The notes below the pieces were generated by a model that saw only the letters and a list, made by a program, of their open reading frames with translations, did not search any database and was not told the DNA's origin. The position numbers were made by a program, and so were the translations under genes. This document shows, piece by piece, positions 1 to 6,230 of a stretch of DNA of 64,000 nt (position 1 is the stretch's first letter; each line of letters opens with the position of its first letter). The stretch comes from Pontibacillus salicampi (GTDB lineage Bacteria; Bacillota; Bacilli; Bacillales; BH030062), in the NCBI RefSeq assembly GCF_042434395.1, contig NZ_JBHLTP010000011.1, forward strand, positions 186,001-250,000, read 5' to 3'.

Positions 1-91
1 CTTCCCCATCTTCCACCTTAAACACTCCAAGGCCAAGTCTAGGCATGTGAACACCATTATTTAACTGAATTGTGTCTTGTAAACTGTTCAT
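1..91 (-). CDS. Aldo/keto reductase, N-terminal fragment (runs off the window)
   Basis: The gene enters from the left edge; only the first 30 codons are present. They read MNSLQDTIQLNNGVHMPRLG and continue LGVFKVEDGE, the typical opening of the NADPH-dependent aldo/keto reductases of Bacillus (YvgN/YtbE group), where this stretch forms the first strand of the TIM barrel. An AAAGGAG ribosome binding site lies about 10 nt before the ATG. Members reduce methylglyoxal and other aldehydes in the cytoplasm. The active-site Tyr/Lys region is outside the window, so the subfamily is an inference. Confidence 0.85.
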   Translation of the reverse strand, partial: MNSLQDTIQLNNGVHMPRLGLGVFKVEDGE

Positions 92-205
92 AGGAATAAC
101 TGCTCCTTTCGCTTTTACAATGCATTTACCAAGTCTATGACTTCGCAAGATATAGAGTAGCATGTCTCTCCACGATATTCAAAAGATTGAACCACTAACA
201 CATAA

Positions 206-222
206 GTTTCACTATGTGAAAC
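206..222. promoter_or_regulatory. Perfect 17-bp palindrome GTTTCAC-TAT-GTGAAAC
   Basis: A perfect inverted repeat (7-bp arms, 3-bp centre) lies 115 bp upstream of the aldo/keto reductase start, between it and the convergent end of ywnF. It has the form of a dimeric repressor operator. Its outer pattern GTTTC-N7-GAAAC recurs at 1223-1239, upstream of the IclR gene. The binding protein is unknown. Confidence 0.5.
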
Positions 223-243
223 AGCGTAAAGTGTTTCGATTGC

Positions 244-273
244 AAAAAAAGACCGCCCTTCATTTGGACGGTC
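244..273 (-). terminator. Rho-independent terminator of the fbpB-like/ywnF unit
   Basis: Read on the minus strand, a GACCGTCC/GGGCGGTC stem is followed by a run of seven T. It begins 6 bp after the ywnF stop codon. Confidence 0.85.
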
Positions 274-278
274 TAGAG

Positions 279-710
279 TTATTGATACAAATATTGCTTC
301 TTTGCGTCTTCCTCTTCCCTTAGAAAGTTATAGAAGCTAGTCAGGGCAAGATATTGTTTATCTTTTATCGTGTTGACATATTCTGATACACGGCCTTCCG
401 ACAAATAACGACTTTTCTTAATTCGTTCCATAATATATTCATTCCCCTGTTTGTTCATTTCCTTTTTATAATGCTTTTTCTCTTTGTTCAGCGCCATACC
501 AAATGCCCCTATTCCTGCCAACACAAGTAAGGTGACAGTACCTGGCGTCCCATCAATAAAGAACATAGCAGATAACAAGTTTAATACAGAGAAACTAACT
601 AAAAGTATAGACGCAAAAGAATACTTACTCATTTTTTTCATGAGAGGGGCTAATGACTCCTGCATCTTCTCCATTTCCTGTTCCATATTATTTGAAAGAT
701 TCATAAACAT
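279..710 (-). CDS. ywnF: YwnF-like (DUF5392) small membrane protein
   Basis: This 143-residue protein has an amphipathic N-terminal part, two hydrophobic segments (about residues 30-53 and 58-75) separated by a short turn, and a long charged cytoplasmic C-terminal half. Size and layout fit the YwnF/DUF5392 family of Bacillus, whose function is unknown. The ATG has an AAAGGAG site 10 nt upstream that lies inside the end of the small upstream gene. The two genes are 1 bp apart, so they are probably translated together. The unit sits behind a manganese riboswitch, which suggests a link to Mn2+ homeostasis; that link is inference. Confidence 0.8.
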   Translation of the reverse strand: MFMNLSNNMEQEMEKMQESLAPLMKKMSKYSFASILLVSFSVLNLLSAMFFIDGTPGTVTLLVLAGIGAFGMALNKEKKHYKKEMNKQGNEYIMERIKKSRYLSEGRVSEYVNTIKDKQYLALTSFYNFLREEEDAKKQYLYQ

Positions 711-711
711 C

Positions 712-849
712 TTAAGCTTGCTCCTTTCGATGAATCATCAGCTTTTTATCTACTTTGTCATCAATTTTATCAATTTCCTTCTTATTGGTTAGAAGCTCTT
801 CTTTATTGGATTGAATTAGTTGTTGAAAAGATTTCCTTTGTCTTCTCAA
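712..849 (-). CDS. FbpB-family small basic protein
   Basis: A 45-residue, highly charged protein begins MRRQRKSFQQLIQSNKEELL. This RKSF..L...NK.ELL...... pattern matches the small basic FbpB family of Bacillus, named for the Fur-regulated protein thought to help the FsrA sRNA. The start is TTG at 849: a GAGGG ribosome binding site lies 8 nt upstream, and the only longer in-frame start (GTG at 864) overlaps that site. The stop codon is 1 bp before ywnF. No Fur box is evident. Instead the leader holds a Mn2+ riboswitch, so this paralogue may answer to manganese rather than iron. The gene is short, and membership rests on the motif only. Confidence 0.75.
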   Translation of the reverse strand: MRRQRKSFQQLIQSNKEELLTNKKEIDKIDDKVDKKLMIHRKEQA

Positions 850-879
850 TGCATCATCCCTCACTTTATTTTATTGTAT

Positions 880-912
880 AAAAAAGGACCTATACCGCTA
901 TGTGTACAGGTC
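880..912 (-). terminator. Second of two tandem terminators after the Mn riboswitch
   Basis: On the minus strand GTACAGGTC/GACC.. arms form an 8-of-9 bp stem (GACCTATAC against GTACAGGTC), followed by TTTTTT. It lies 9 bp beyond the first terminator, is close to it in sequence, and is the last barrier before the fbpB-like gene. Confidence 0.75.
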
Positions 913-920
913 TTTCTATA

Positions 921-1036
921 CAAAAAATGACCTGTACCAATTATGTGGTAAGGTCTTGCTAACAACAATCGTTGCCACTAAAGCCGAGAGGAACACCTCT
1001 GTAGTGACGACTTTAATGTGAAAGCTACTCCCCTTA
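921..1036 (-). promoter_or_regulatory. yybP-ykoY (manganese) riboswitch with its terminator
   Basis: On the minus strand the RNA carries the hallmarks of the yybP-ykoY aptamer in order: AAGGGGAGTAGC (1024-1035), AAAGTCGTCA, a GAGG/CCTC hairpin arm with CGGCTTTAGTG, and TTAGCAAGACC (952-962). P1 pairs TAAGG (1032-1036) with CCTTA (949-953). The same CCTTA belongs to the 5' arm of the terminator GACCTTACC/GGTACAGGTC (929-955), which ends in a T-run. The two pairings exclude each other, so Mn2+ binding should stabilise P1 and turn expression on. A second terminator follows at 880-912. Confidence 0.93.
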
Positions 1037-1062
1037 TAAGGAATATTCATCTTATAAATATT

Positions 1063-1091
1063 ATATTAGAACATTCACATAATAAAGTCAA
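1063..1091 (-). promoter_or_regulatory. Sigma-A-type promoter of the Mn riboswitch transcript
   Basis: On the minus strand TTGACT (1086-1091) and TAATAT (1063-1068) are 17 bp apart; a perfect TATAAT lies 3 bp further on. Transcription would begin about 20 bp before the aptamer. Confidence 0.65.
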
Positions 1092-1127
1092 AAAATATGC
1101 TTTTTTACAAAAACTACGTTAAAACCA

Positions 1128-1193
1128 TTGTTGCTGTTGTGTTAAACCAACAATAGGAAGGTAGCTTTCAGCAACAACCATGAGCTGTCATGG
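1128..1193. other. Nested hairpins in the 850-1335 intergenic region
   Basis: A 9-bp inverted repeat, TTGTTGCTG (1128-1136) with CAGCAACAA (1169-1177), encloses a smaller GTTG/CAAC pair. A second hairpin, CCATGA-GCTG-TCATGG (1178-1193), follows directly. Neither has a T-run. They lie between the divergent riboswitch promoter and the IclR gene and could be leader structure or operators. I recognise no RNA family here. Confidence 0.4.
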
Positions 1194-1222
1194 AATTCTA
1201 CACTACCATTGCAGGGCGTTTA

Positions 1223-1239
1223 GTTTCTATATTTGAAAC
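1223..1239. promoter_or_regulatory. Candidate IclR operator GTTTCTATATTTGAAAC
   Basis: A 17-bp dyad with 5-bp outer arms GTTTC/GAAAC lies about 100 bp upstream of the IclR gene, and an imperfect second dyad (ACGTT...AACGT) lies at 1273-1292. IclR-family proteins usually bind short TTTC/GAAA-type palindromes near their own promoter. The same spacing and arms occur at 206-222. Confidence 0.4.
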
Positions 1240-1335
1240 CTAACGCTAATGTATTGCATATATAGAAATACAACGTTACTATTATGAAACGTAATTTAAC
1301 CTTCCTTCAAAATTAGAAACGAAAGAGGTTTTTGT

Positions 1336-2073
1336 ATGGAACCTAACTATGAAGTAAAGACATTGAAAAAAGGGCTTCAAATCCTTGAGCTTATTAAGGC
1401 ACATGGCCCTAGAGATTTGCTTCACATTCAAAAAGAGCTTGGCTTTAACAAAAGCACAGCCTACCGTCTAGTAACAACACTTTTAGACAATGGCTATTTA
1501 CAAAAAACAGCTTCTGGAGGGTACGCATTAGGAGCGAAAGCAGGGTCAGGTTCATCCTACACTCCTGCTGAAAATTGGAAGGCTGTTCCACCTCTCTTTG
1601 AAATTAGCAAAGACCTAGAGGAAACAGCTTACATCGGAATTTTGCAAGATCAGCAAACGGTTATAACGCAAGTAGCGGATGGAGCTAAGAGCATCCGTAC
1701 TCACTCCTATATTGGTCAGGTGGATGCCATACACCATAGCGCTATCGGGAAAGCGATACTCGCTTTTGAAAGGAAAGAAAAGCAGGAAAGTATAATTGCT
1801 ACGCTCCCATTACCTCCTACTACAGAAAATACCATTTCTAATCATGATACATTCATGAAGGAACTCAACCACATTAAGGAGCATGGGTATGCACTTGATA
1901 ATGAAGAGAGTGAAATCGGACTTCGTTGTGTTGGTGCACCAATTTTTAAAGACGATCAAGTGATAGCTGCTATGGCAATCGCCGGGCCAAGCAGCCGTAT
2001 CACCACGAACAACCTTAGTATTTATATCCATCGTGTCATGGAAGGAGCAAGGCAAATATCTAACTTATTCTAG
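1336..2073 (+). CDS. IclR-family transcriptional regulator
   Basis: At 245 residues this is the usual family size. Residues 6-65 form the winged helix-turn-helix (LLHIQKELGFNKSTAYRLVTT), and about 75-245 the effector-binding domain, with the signature HHSAIGKAILAF near residue 133 and LDNEESEIGLRCVGAPIF near 191. Start: ATG with a GAAAGAGG site upstream. It heads a plus-strand group with an MFS exporter (84 bp downstream) and a UPF0303 protein. IclR proteins often govern aromatic or sugar acid catabolism, and the 4-hydroxyphenylacetate island begins 2.7 kb away, but its true target is unknown. Confidence 0.92.
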   Translation: MEPNYEVKTLKKGLQILELIKAHGPRDLLHIQKELGFNKSTAYRLVTTLLDNGYLQKTASGGYALGAKAGSGSSYTPAENWKAVPPLFEISKDLEETAYIGILQDQQTVITQVADGAKSIRTHSYIGQVDAIHHSAIGKAILAFERKEKQESIIATLPLPPTTENTISNHDTFMKELNHIKEHGYALDNEESEIGLRCVGAPIFKDDQVIAAMAIAGPSSRITTNNLSIYIHRVMEGARQISNLF

Positions 2074-2157
2074 CAAGACACGACTTGAAAGGGGGGATGC
2101 GAACCATACATCAGCAGTAAAACCAGCAATGAAATTACATCGAGAGGAGGATTTACA

Positions 2158-3348
2158 GTGAAAGATAATATTTCAAAGCAGAGCAGGCTAGCTCTAATAG
2201 CTCTTGCCATAAGTGCTTTTGCTATCGGTACCACTGAGTTTGTAATAGTTGGTATATTACCGACCATTGCTGAACAGTTATCCATCTCAGTTACAAAGGC
2301 CGGCTGGTTAATCACAAGCTATGCACTAGGTATTGCAATTGGTGCGCCAATAGTAACCGCTAAATTGAGTCATTGGTCCAGGAAACAAACGCTATTGCTT
2401 ATTATGGGTATTTTTATCATTGGAAACGTATTAGGCTCCATGGCAGCCTCTTTCACGTTACTTGTCGTGGCACGAGTTATAACAGCTGTAGCACATGGAG
2501 TGTTCTTTTCTTTAGGCGCAACCGTTGCAACCGAATTAGTTCCAAAGCATAAACAGGGAAATGCCATGTCCATGATGTTCTCCGGGCTTACAATTGCTAC
2601 TATTATTGGCGTACCTCTTGGAACATTTATTGGACAGACCTTCGGGTGGAGATATACGTTTATTGGGGTAGCCATCCTAGGCATGATTAGCTTTGCAGCA
2701 ACGCTGATAAGTGTCCCATCCTCAATTGGTAAAGGGAACAAGACATCACTTCAACAGCTAGTGAAGTTAATAATAACGCCGCGCATCTTACTAGCCTTGC
2801 TTATGACAGCATTCGGATTTGGGGGTACATTCGTATTATTTACGTACCTTTCTCCCCTTTTGCAAAATGTATCAGGTTTTCCCGAACAGGCCGTGAGTAT
2901 CCTTTTACTTGCCTATGGCATAGCAGTTGCAATTGGTAATATTATAGGAGGTACAATCGCCAACCAACATCCTGTTAAAGGATTGCGCTATGTATTTGCT
3001 GCACAGACTGTAGTCCTTTTCCTTTTATATTGGACCTCTCCATTACAGGTTCTAGGTGTAGTGAACATCGTATTACTCGGTCTATTAGCCTTTATGATGA
3101 CACCAGGCGTGCAAGTCTATATTGTGTCTTTAGCAGAAAAGCTCGTACCGTCCGCAAAGGATGTAGCATCAGCTTTAAATATATCAGCATTTAATGTAGG
3201 TATTGCTTCAGGCTCTGCTATTGGAGGGATCGTGGTGAATCATCTAGAACTTCGCGACACAGCATGGGTTGGTGCCCTGATGGTAGTAGGTGCTATTATT
3301 CTAGCAATTATTAATTACCAATTAGATAAAAAACAACAGCTATTTTAA
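2158..3348 (+). CDS. MFS transporter (DHA1, AraJ/PbuE-like)
   Basis: A 396-residue polytopic membrane protein with about 12 transmembrane helices. The N-terminal segment contains AIGTTEFVIVGILPTIA, typical of the drug:H+ antiporter-1 exporters related to AraJ, NepI and PbuE. GTG start at 2158 with GAGGAGG 7 nt upstream. Likely substrates in this group are sugars, purine nucleosides or drugs; the sequence does not decide. It is followed 20 bp later by the UPF0303 gene and probably shares transcription with the IclR gene, suggesting inducible efflux or uptake. Confidence 0.88.
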   Translation: MKDNISKQSRLALIALAISAFAIGTTEFVIVGILPTIAEQLSISVTKAGWLITSYALGIAIGAPIVTAKLSHWSRKQTLLLIMGIFIIGNVLGSMAASFTLLVVARVITAVAHGVFFSLGATVATELVPKHKQGNAMSMMFSGLTIATIIGVPLGTFIGQTFGWRYTFIGVAILGMISFAATLISVPSSIGKGNKTSLQQLVKLIITPRILLALLMTAFGFGGTFVLFTYLSPLLQNVSGFPEQAVSILLLAYGIAVAIGNIIGGTIANQHPVKGLRYVFAAQTVVLFLLYWTSPLQVLGVVNIVLLGLLAFMMTPGVQVYIVSLAEKLVPSAKDVASALNISAFNVGIASGSAIGGIVVNHLELRDTAWVGALMVVGAIILAIINYQLDKKQQLF

Positions 3349-3368
3349 TAGCTTAGGAGGAGATTATT

Positions 3369-3833
3369 TTGCATTCAGAATCAATGAGCAAGCTCTTACA
3401 AGAAGAAGATCAACTGGCGTTCCCCAAGTTCACCAATGAGGACGCCTTGCAATTAGGCTTTACCATAATTGATATGGCAAAGAAGCATAATGTTTTCATT
3501 GCGGTACACATTGAACGAAACGGACAACCATTATTCTCTCATCTTATGAATGGAACATCAGGAGAAAACGAAGCGTGGATTAACCGAAAAAAAGCTGTGG
3601 TTAATCACTATAACCATAGTTCAGCATTTATCGCTGAACGTTTTAAAGAGATGGGGACGAGTCATAACGAAAGCTCCCTTCTGCCTATTAATGATTTTCA
3701 AGCTGTCGGCGGTTCCATTCCGCTTATTATAAAGGGAACAGGAGTTGTCGGTACCATTACCGTTGCTGGGCTCACACCAGAATTGGATCACCAATATGCC
3801 GTAGATGGAACTTTAGCATATTTAAACCAATAA
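3369..3833 (+). CDS. UPF0303 / GlcG-HbpS-like protein
   Basis: A 154-residue protein of the UPF0303 family, related to the GlcG/HbpS heme-binding fold. Features seen are an N-terminal helix, FTIIDMAKKHNVFIAVHIER near residues 31-50, a central RKKAVVNHYNHSS segment, and a C-terminal glycine-rich strand pair (FQAVGGSIPLII and GVVGTITVAGL). The TTG start at 3369 is supported by AGGAGG 8 nt upstream; an in-frame ATG 15 nt later lacks such a site. Biochemical role unknown. Such genes often accompany transport or catabolic genes and may act as small-molecule sensors. Last gene of its unit. Confidence 0.82.
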   Translation: MHSESMSKLLQEEDQLAFPKFTNEDALQLGFTIIDMAKKHNVFIAVHIERNGQPLFSHLMNGTSGENEAWINRKKAVVNHYNHSSAFIAERFKEMGTSHNESSLLPINDFQAVGGSIPLIIKGTGVVGTITVAGLTPELDHQYAVDGTLAYLNQ

Positions 3834-3845
3834 CGAGTAAACAAG

Positions 3846-3875
3846 TCCATCCTGGCCAGAGGATGGGCTTTTTTG
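3846..3875 (+). terminator. Terminator after the IclR-MFS-UPF0303 unit
   Basis: CCATCCT (3847-3853) pairs with AGGATGG across a 6-nt loop and is followed by GCTTTTTT. Confidence 0.9.
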
Positions 3876-3924
3876 TACCAACATACTCCTTAATGTTCAC
3901 TATATCATGCAAGACTTTAGCCTG

Positions 3925-4140
3925 TCACACTGCCTTAGACCCACCGCCAAGTCCATTACCACGATGGATATCTGTATACCTTTTTGTATTCCTAGCACGA
4001 TTCTCAGCCTCTTCTGCAGTCTCTCCCTCCCATTTCTGTTTACGAGGTCTGCCTCGATTTCCCTTCCACTCCCGAAGCTTGACATACCCAATCACAAACA
4101 ACATAAGAGTAATAGCAACGATTGGAAATAACAATTCCAC
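3925..4140 (-). CDS. Small single-span membrane protein, unknown function
   Basis: A 71-residue protein with an N-terminal hydrophobic segment (about residues 2-19, LLFPIVAITLMLFVIGYV) and a basic, then mixed-charge tail rich in Arg, Glu and Gly. I do not recognise a family. Evidence that it is real: the GTG start has a strong AGGAGGGG site, and a good promoter lies just upstream (TTGTAA - 18 bp - TATAAT). It stands alone between two oppositely or separately transcribed units. The tail would face the cytoplasm by the positive-inside rule. Confidence 0.65.
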   Translation of the reverse strand: MELLFPIVAITLMLFVIGYVKLREWKGNRGRPRKQKWEGETAEEAENRARNTKRYTDIHRGNGLGGGSKAV

Positions 4141-4161
4141 AGAACCCCTCCTTTTCCCTAT

Positions 4162-4191
4162 ATTATATGAGCCCTTTGTAATCGGTTACAA
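4162..4191 (-). promoter_or_regulatory. Promoter with a palindrome over the -35 element
   Basis: On the minus strand TTGTAA (4186-4191) and a perfect TATAAT (4162-4167) are 18 bp apart. The -35 hexamer is one arm of the dyad TTGTAA-TCGG-TTACAA (4176-4191), a likely repressor site for the small membrane protein gene. Confidence 0.6.
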
Positions 4192-4302
4192 TAATAGGTA
4201 TTAGACAATTTATGCGGGTAATATAGACAAAATTCTATTTGATTTTGTCAAACTAGAGTGTGTCTGATATGTGATTTTCTCAGGAAATTCGATTCCTTTG
4301 AT

Positions 4303-4700
4303 ATATGCGCTCTTCTCCGGGACATATGCGCTCTTCCCCTGGGGATATGCGCTCTTCTCCGAGGGATATGCGCTCTTCTCCGGGAGATATGCGCTCTTCC
4401 CCGGGGGATATGCGCTCTTCCCCGGGAGATATGCGCTCTTCTCCGGGGATATGCGCTCTTCCCCTGGGGATATGCGCTCTTCCCCTGGGGATATGCGCTC
4501 TTCCCCTGGGGATATGCGCTCTTCCCCTGGGGATATGCGCTCTTCTCCGGGACATATGCGCACTTCTCTGGGGGATATGCGCTCTTCCCCTGGGGATATG
4601 CGCTCTTACTCTGGAGATATGCGCTCTTCTCCGGGACATATGCGCTCTTCCCAAGGAGATATGCGCTCTTCTCCTGAAGATATGCACTCTTCTCCCGGAG
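4303..4700. repeat. 21-bp tandem repeat array, 19 units
   Basis: Nineteen head-to-tail units fill 398 bp; eighteen are 21 bp and one (4429-4448) is 20 bp. The unit is ATATGCGCTCTTC followed by a variable CCCC/CTCC-GGGG-type block; units 8-11 (4449-4532) are identical. The first 12-13 bases are almost invariant, and variation is confined to the C/G-rich half (e.g. CCCTGGGG, TCCGGGAC, CCAAGGAG) plus single changes in units 13, 15 and 19. Because 21 is a multiple of 3, every frame stays open as a 7-residue repeat, but no ribosome binding site or sensible protein goes with it. Noncoding intergenic repeat. Confidence 0.95.
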
Positions 4701-4723
4701 ATAAGACCTTTTCCATCCCCATC

Positions 4724-4754
4724 AAAAAAACCCCACCGCTATATAGCGGTGGGG
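4724..4754 (-). terminator. Terminator of the hpa catabolic operon (minus arm)
   Basis: A perfect 24-bp palindrome (4731-4754, arms CCCCACCGCTAT/ATAGCGGTGGGG) is followed on the minus strand by TTTTTTT. It is 17 bp after the hpaC stop. Confidence 0.92.
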
Positions 4755-4771
4755 CTAGATTTAACCTTTTA

Positions 4772-5230
4772 TTATTGGATACCTCGGTATTTTCCTTCGA
4801 AGTAGGCAAGTGGAGATCCGTCTTTTACTTCCAGGTTCAATACTTCTCCGATGTATAGCGTGTGATCACCAGCTGCGTGGGTGTCATACACTTTACATGC
4901 TATGGTGGCGATGGAATCTTTGATGACTGGCTGGCTTTCGAAACGGTCAAAATCGAGCTCCCATTTTTCTTTAACCATGCCAGCAAAGTAATTGGACATA
5001 TCCTCTTGAGCATCGGACAAGATGTTAACAGCAAAATATCCAGATTCCTTTATTAGCTCGTTCATTCTTGCTTTGTTGGCAACGGATACTAGGATGAGTT
5101 TAGGTTCTAATGATACAGACATAAAAGCGTTGGCAGTCATGCCGTGGACTTCCTCATCTACCTCGGTAGTTACCACCGTTACTCCTGTTGCGAATTTTCC
5201 CATGGCTGATTTAAATAAACGATCGTCCAT
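4772..5230 (-). CDS. hpaC: 4-hydroxyphenylacetate 3-monooxygenase, flavin reductase component
   Basis: A flavin reductase of the HpaC/DIM6-NTAB family, 152 residues. It reduces FAD with NAD(P)H and passes free FADH2 to the HpaB oxygenase. The family signatures FKSAMGKFATGVTVVTT and HGMTANAFMSVSLEPKLILVSV are present, and the last third has the conserved AGDHTLYIGEV segment, whose His-Thr contact flavin/NADH in relatives. Start set at ATG 5230 because AGGAGGG lies 5 nt upstream; the frame is open 21 nt further. Last gene of the dapA-like-hpaE-hpaB-hpaD-hpaC operon, 10 bp after hpaD. Confidence 0.93.
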   Translation of the reverse strand: MDDRLFKSAMGKFATGVTVVTTEVDEEVHGMTANAFMSVSLEPKLILVSVANKARMNELIKESGYFAVNILSDAQEDMSNYFAGMVKEKWELDFDRFESQPVIKDSIATIACKVYDTHAAGDHTLYIGEVLNLEVKDGSPLAYFEGKYRGIQ

Positions 5231-5240
5231 GCTAGCCCTC

Positions 5241-6218
5241 CTATATAACAAATGTTGGTTTCTTGCGTTTCAACGTTGGTTCCTTCAATGCTACTGTATC
5301 ATTTGTATGGACATTATTCACGAGAGAAGCTTCATTGAACCATCGGTCTGGTGCTTCATGTCCCCAGAAAGTTTGACGAGTTGGGTCATTTATATCCCAT
5401 TTTATTGGCTTGAAATCAGGATCACTTGTTAAGTAGTCTCCATTATACAATTCAATCCGGTGTCCGTCCGGATCGCGTAAGTATAGAAAAAATGCGTTAG
5501 ATAAACCGTGCCGCCCAGGACCTCTTTCAATGCTGTCCACATATCCAAGTGAGGCAAGAACATCACAGGCGTGAATGAGACTAAGCTGATCATTTAACCA
5601 AAAGCCTATATGATGAAGTCTTGGACCATCCCCATTCATGAAAGCGACGTCATGAACACTTGGCTTCCGATGCAGCCAGGCAGCCCAAATGGATTCGTCA
5701 TCTGATGTGTACTCGGAACAACGGAAGCCTAGTTCCTCTACGTAGAAATTGTATGCCCTTTGCACATCAGGTACCATACAATTGAAATGATCAATACGCT
5801 GAACTCGTGCTCCTTTATAATGCTCGAAGCGTTGCAGCATACGATCGACTGTTTTCATTGTAGCAAAGAATTCGACCGGAATCCCAGAGATATCCTGAAT
5901 TCTAAAGGAACGCCCTAACGCTGTCTGGCTTCCCTCCTCCATCCATTTAACATCATAGCCTTTAGCTACAAAGTGAGAAGCTAGTCGATCAACATCTTCT
6001 TCTGACATCATTTTATAACTAATTACCTCAACAGCAGGTTCTGGAGCTTGCTTTAATACAAGGCTATGGTGAACATGCTCTTCTAATCCCCGATAATAAA
6101 TAGAATGTTCATCCACTTCAGTCTCTATAAAGCCTAACGCATCATAGAAAACTCTAGAGGCGTTTAAATCTTTCACATGCAAAACCGCTCTGGCAGATCG
6201 AATAATATCAAAGGCCAT
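5241..6218 (-). CDS. hpaD: 3,4-dihydroxyphenylacetate (homoprotocatechuate) 2,3-dioxygenase
   Basis: A class I (vicinal oxygen chelate) extradiol dioxygenase, 325 residues, that opens the ring of homoprotocatechuate to 5-carboxymethyl-2-hydroxymuconate semialdehyde. Two glyoxalase-type modules are seen (about 8-120 and 140-260). The Fe(II)/Mn(II) ligands of the Brevibacterium fuscum enzyme map here to His144 (RIDHF), His203 (LHHIGFW) and Glu256 (RIELYNGDY). It belongs to the Gram-positive HPCD type, not the unrelated enterobacterial LigB-type HpaD. ATG start with AAGGGGGAAGG upstream; 12 bp after hpaB. Confidence 0.95.
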   Translation of the reverse strand: MAFDIIRSARAVLHVKDLNASRVFYDALGFIETEVDEHSIYYRGLEEHVHHSLVLKQAPEPAVEVISYKMMSEEDVDRLASHFVAKGYDVKWMEEGSQTALGRSFRIQDISGIPVEFFATMKTVDRMLQRFEHYKGARVQRIDHFNCMVPDVQRAYNFYVEELGFRCSEYTSDDESIWAAWLHRKPSVHDVAFMNGDGPRLHHIGFWLNDQLSLIHACDVLASLGYVDSIERGPGRHGLSNAFFLYLRDPDGHRIELYNGDYLTSDPDFKPIKWDINDPTRQTFWGHEAPDRWFNEASLVNNVHTNDTVALKEPTLKRKKPTFVI

Positions 6219-6230
6219 AACCCTTCCCCC

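Noticed and set aside
4303..4700. CRISPR array
   Set aside because: Units are contiguous without spacers, and no cas genes are near.
4210..4858. Several open frames on both strands with seven-residue repeats (e.g. YALFSGT, MRSSPGD)
   Set aside because: They exist only because the 21-bp repeat is a multiple of three and has no stop in most frames. None has a ribosome binding site, the 20-bp unit shifts the frame, and the predicted proteins have no fold signs.
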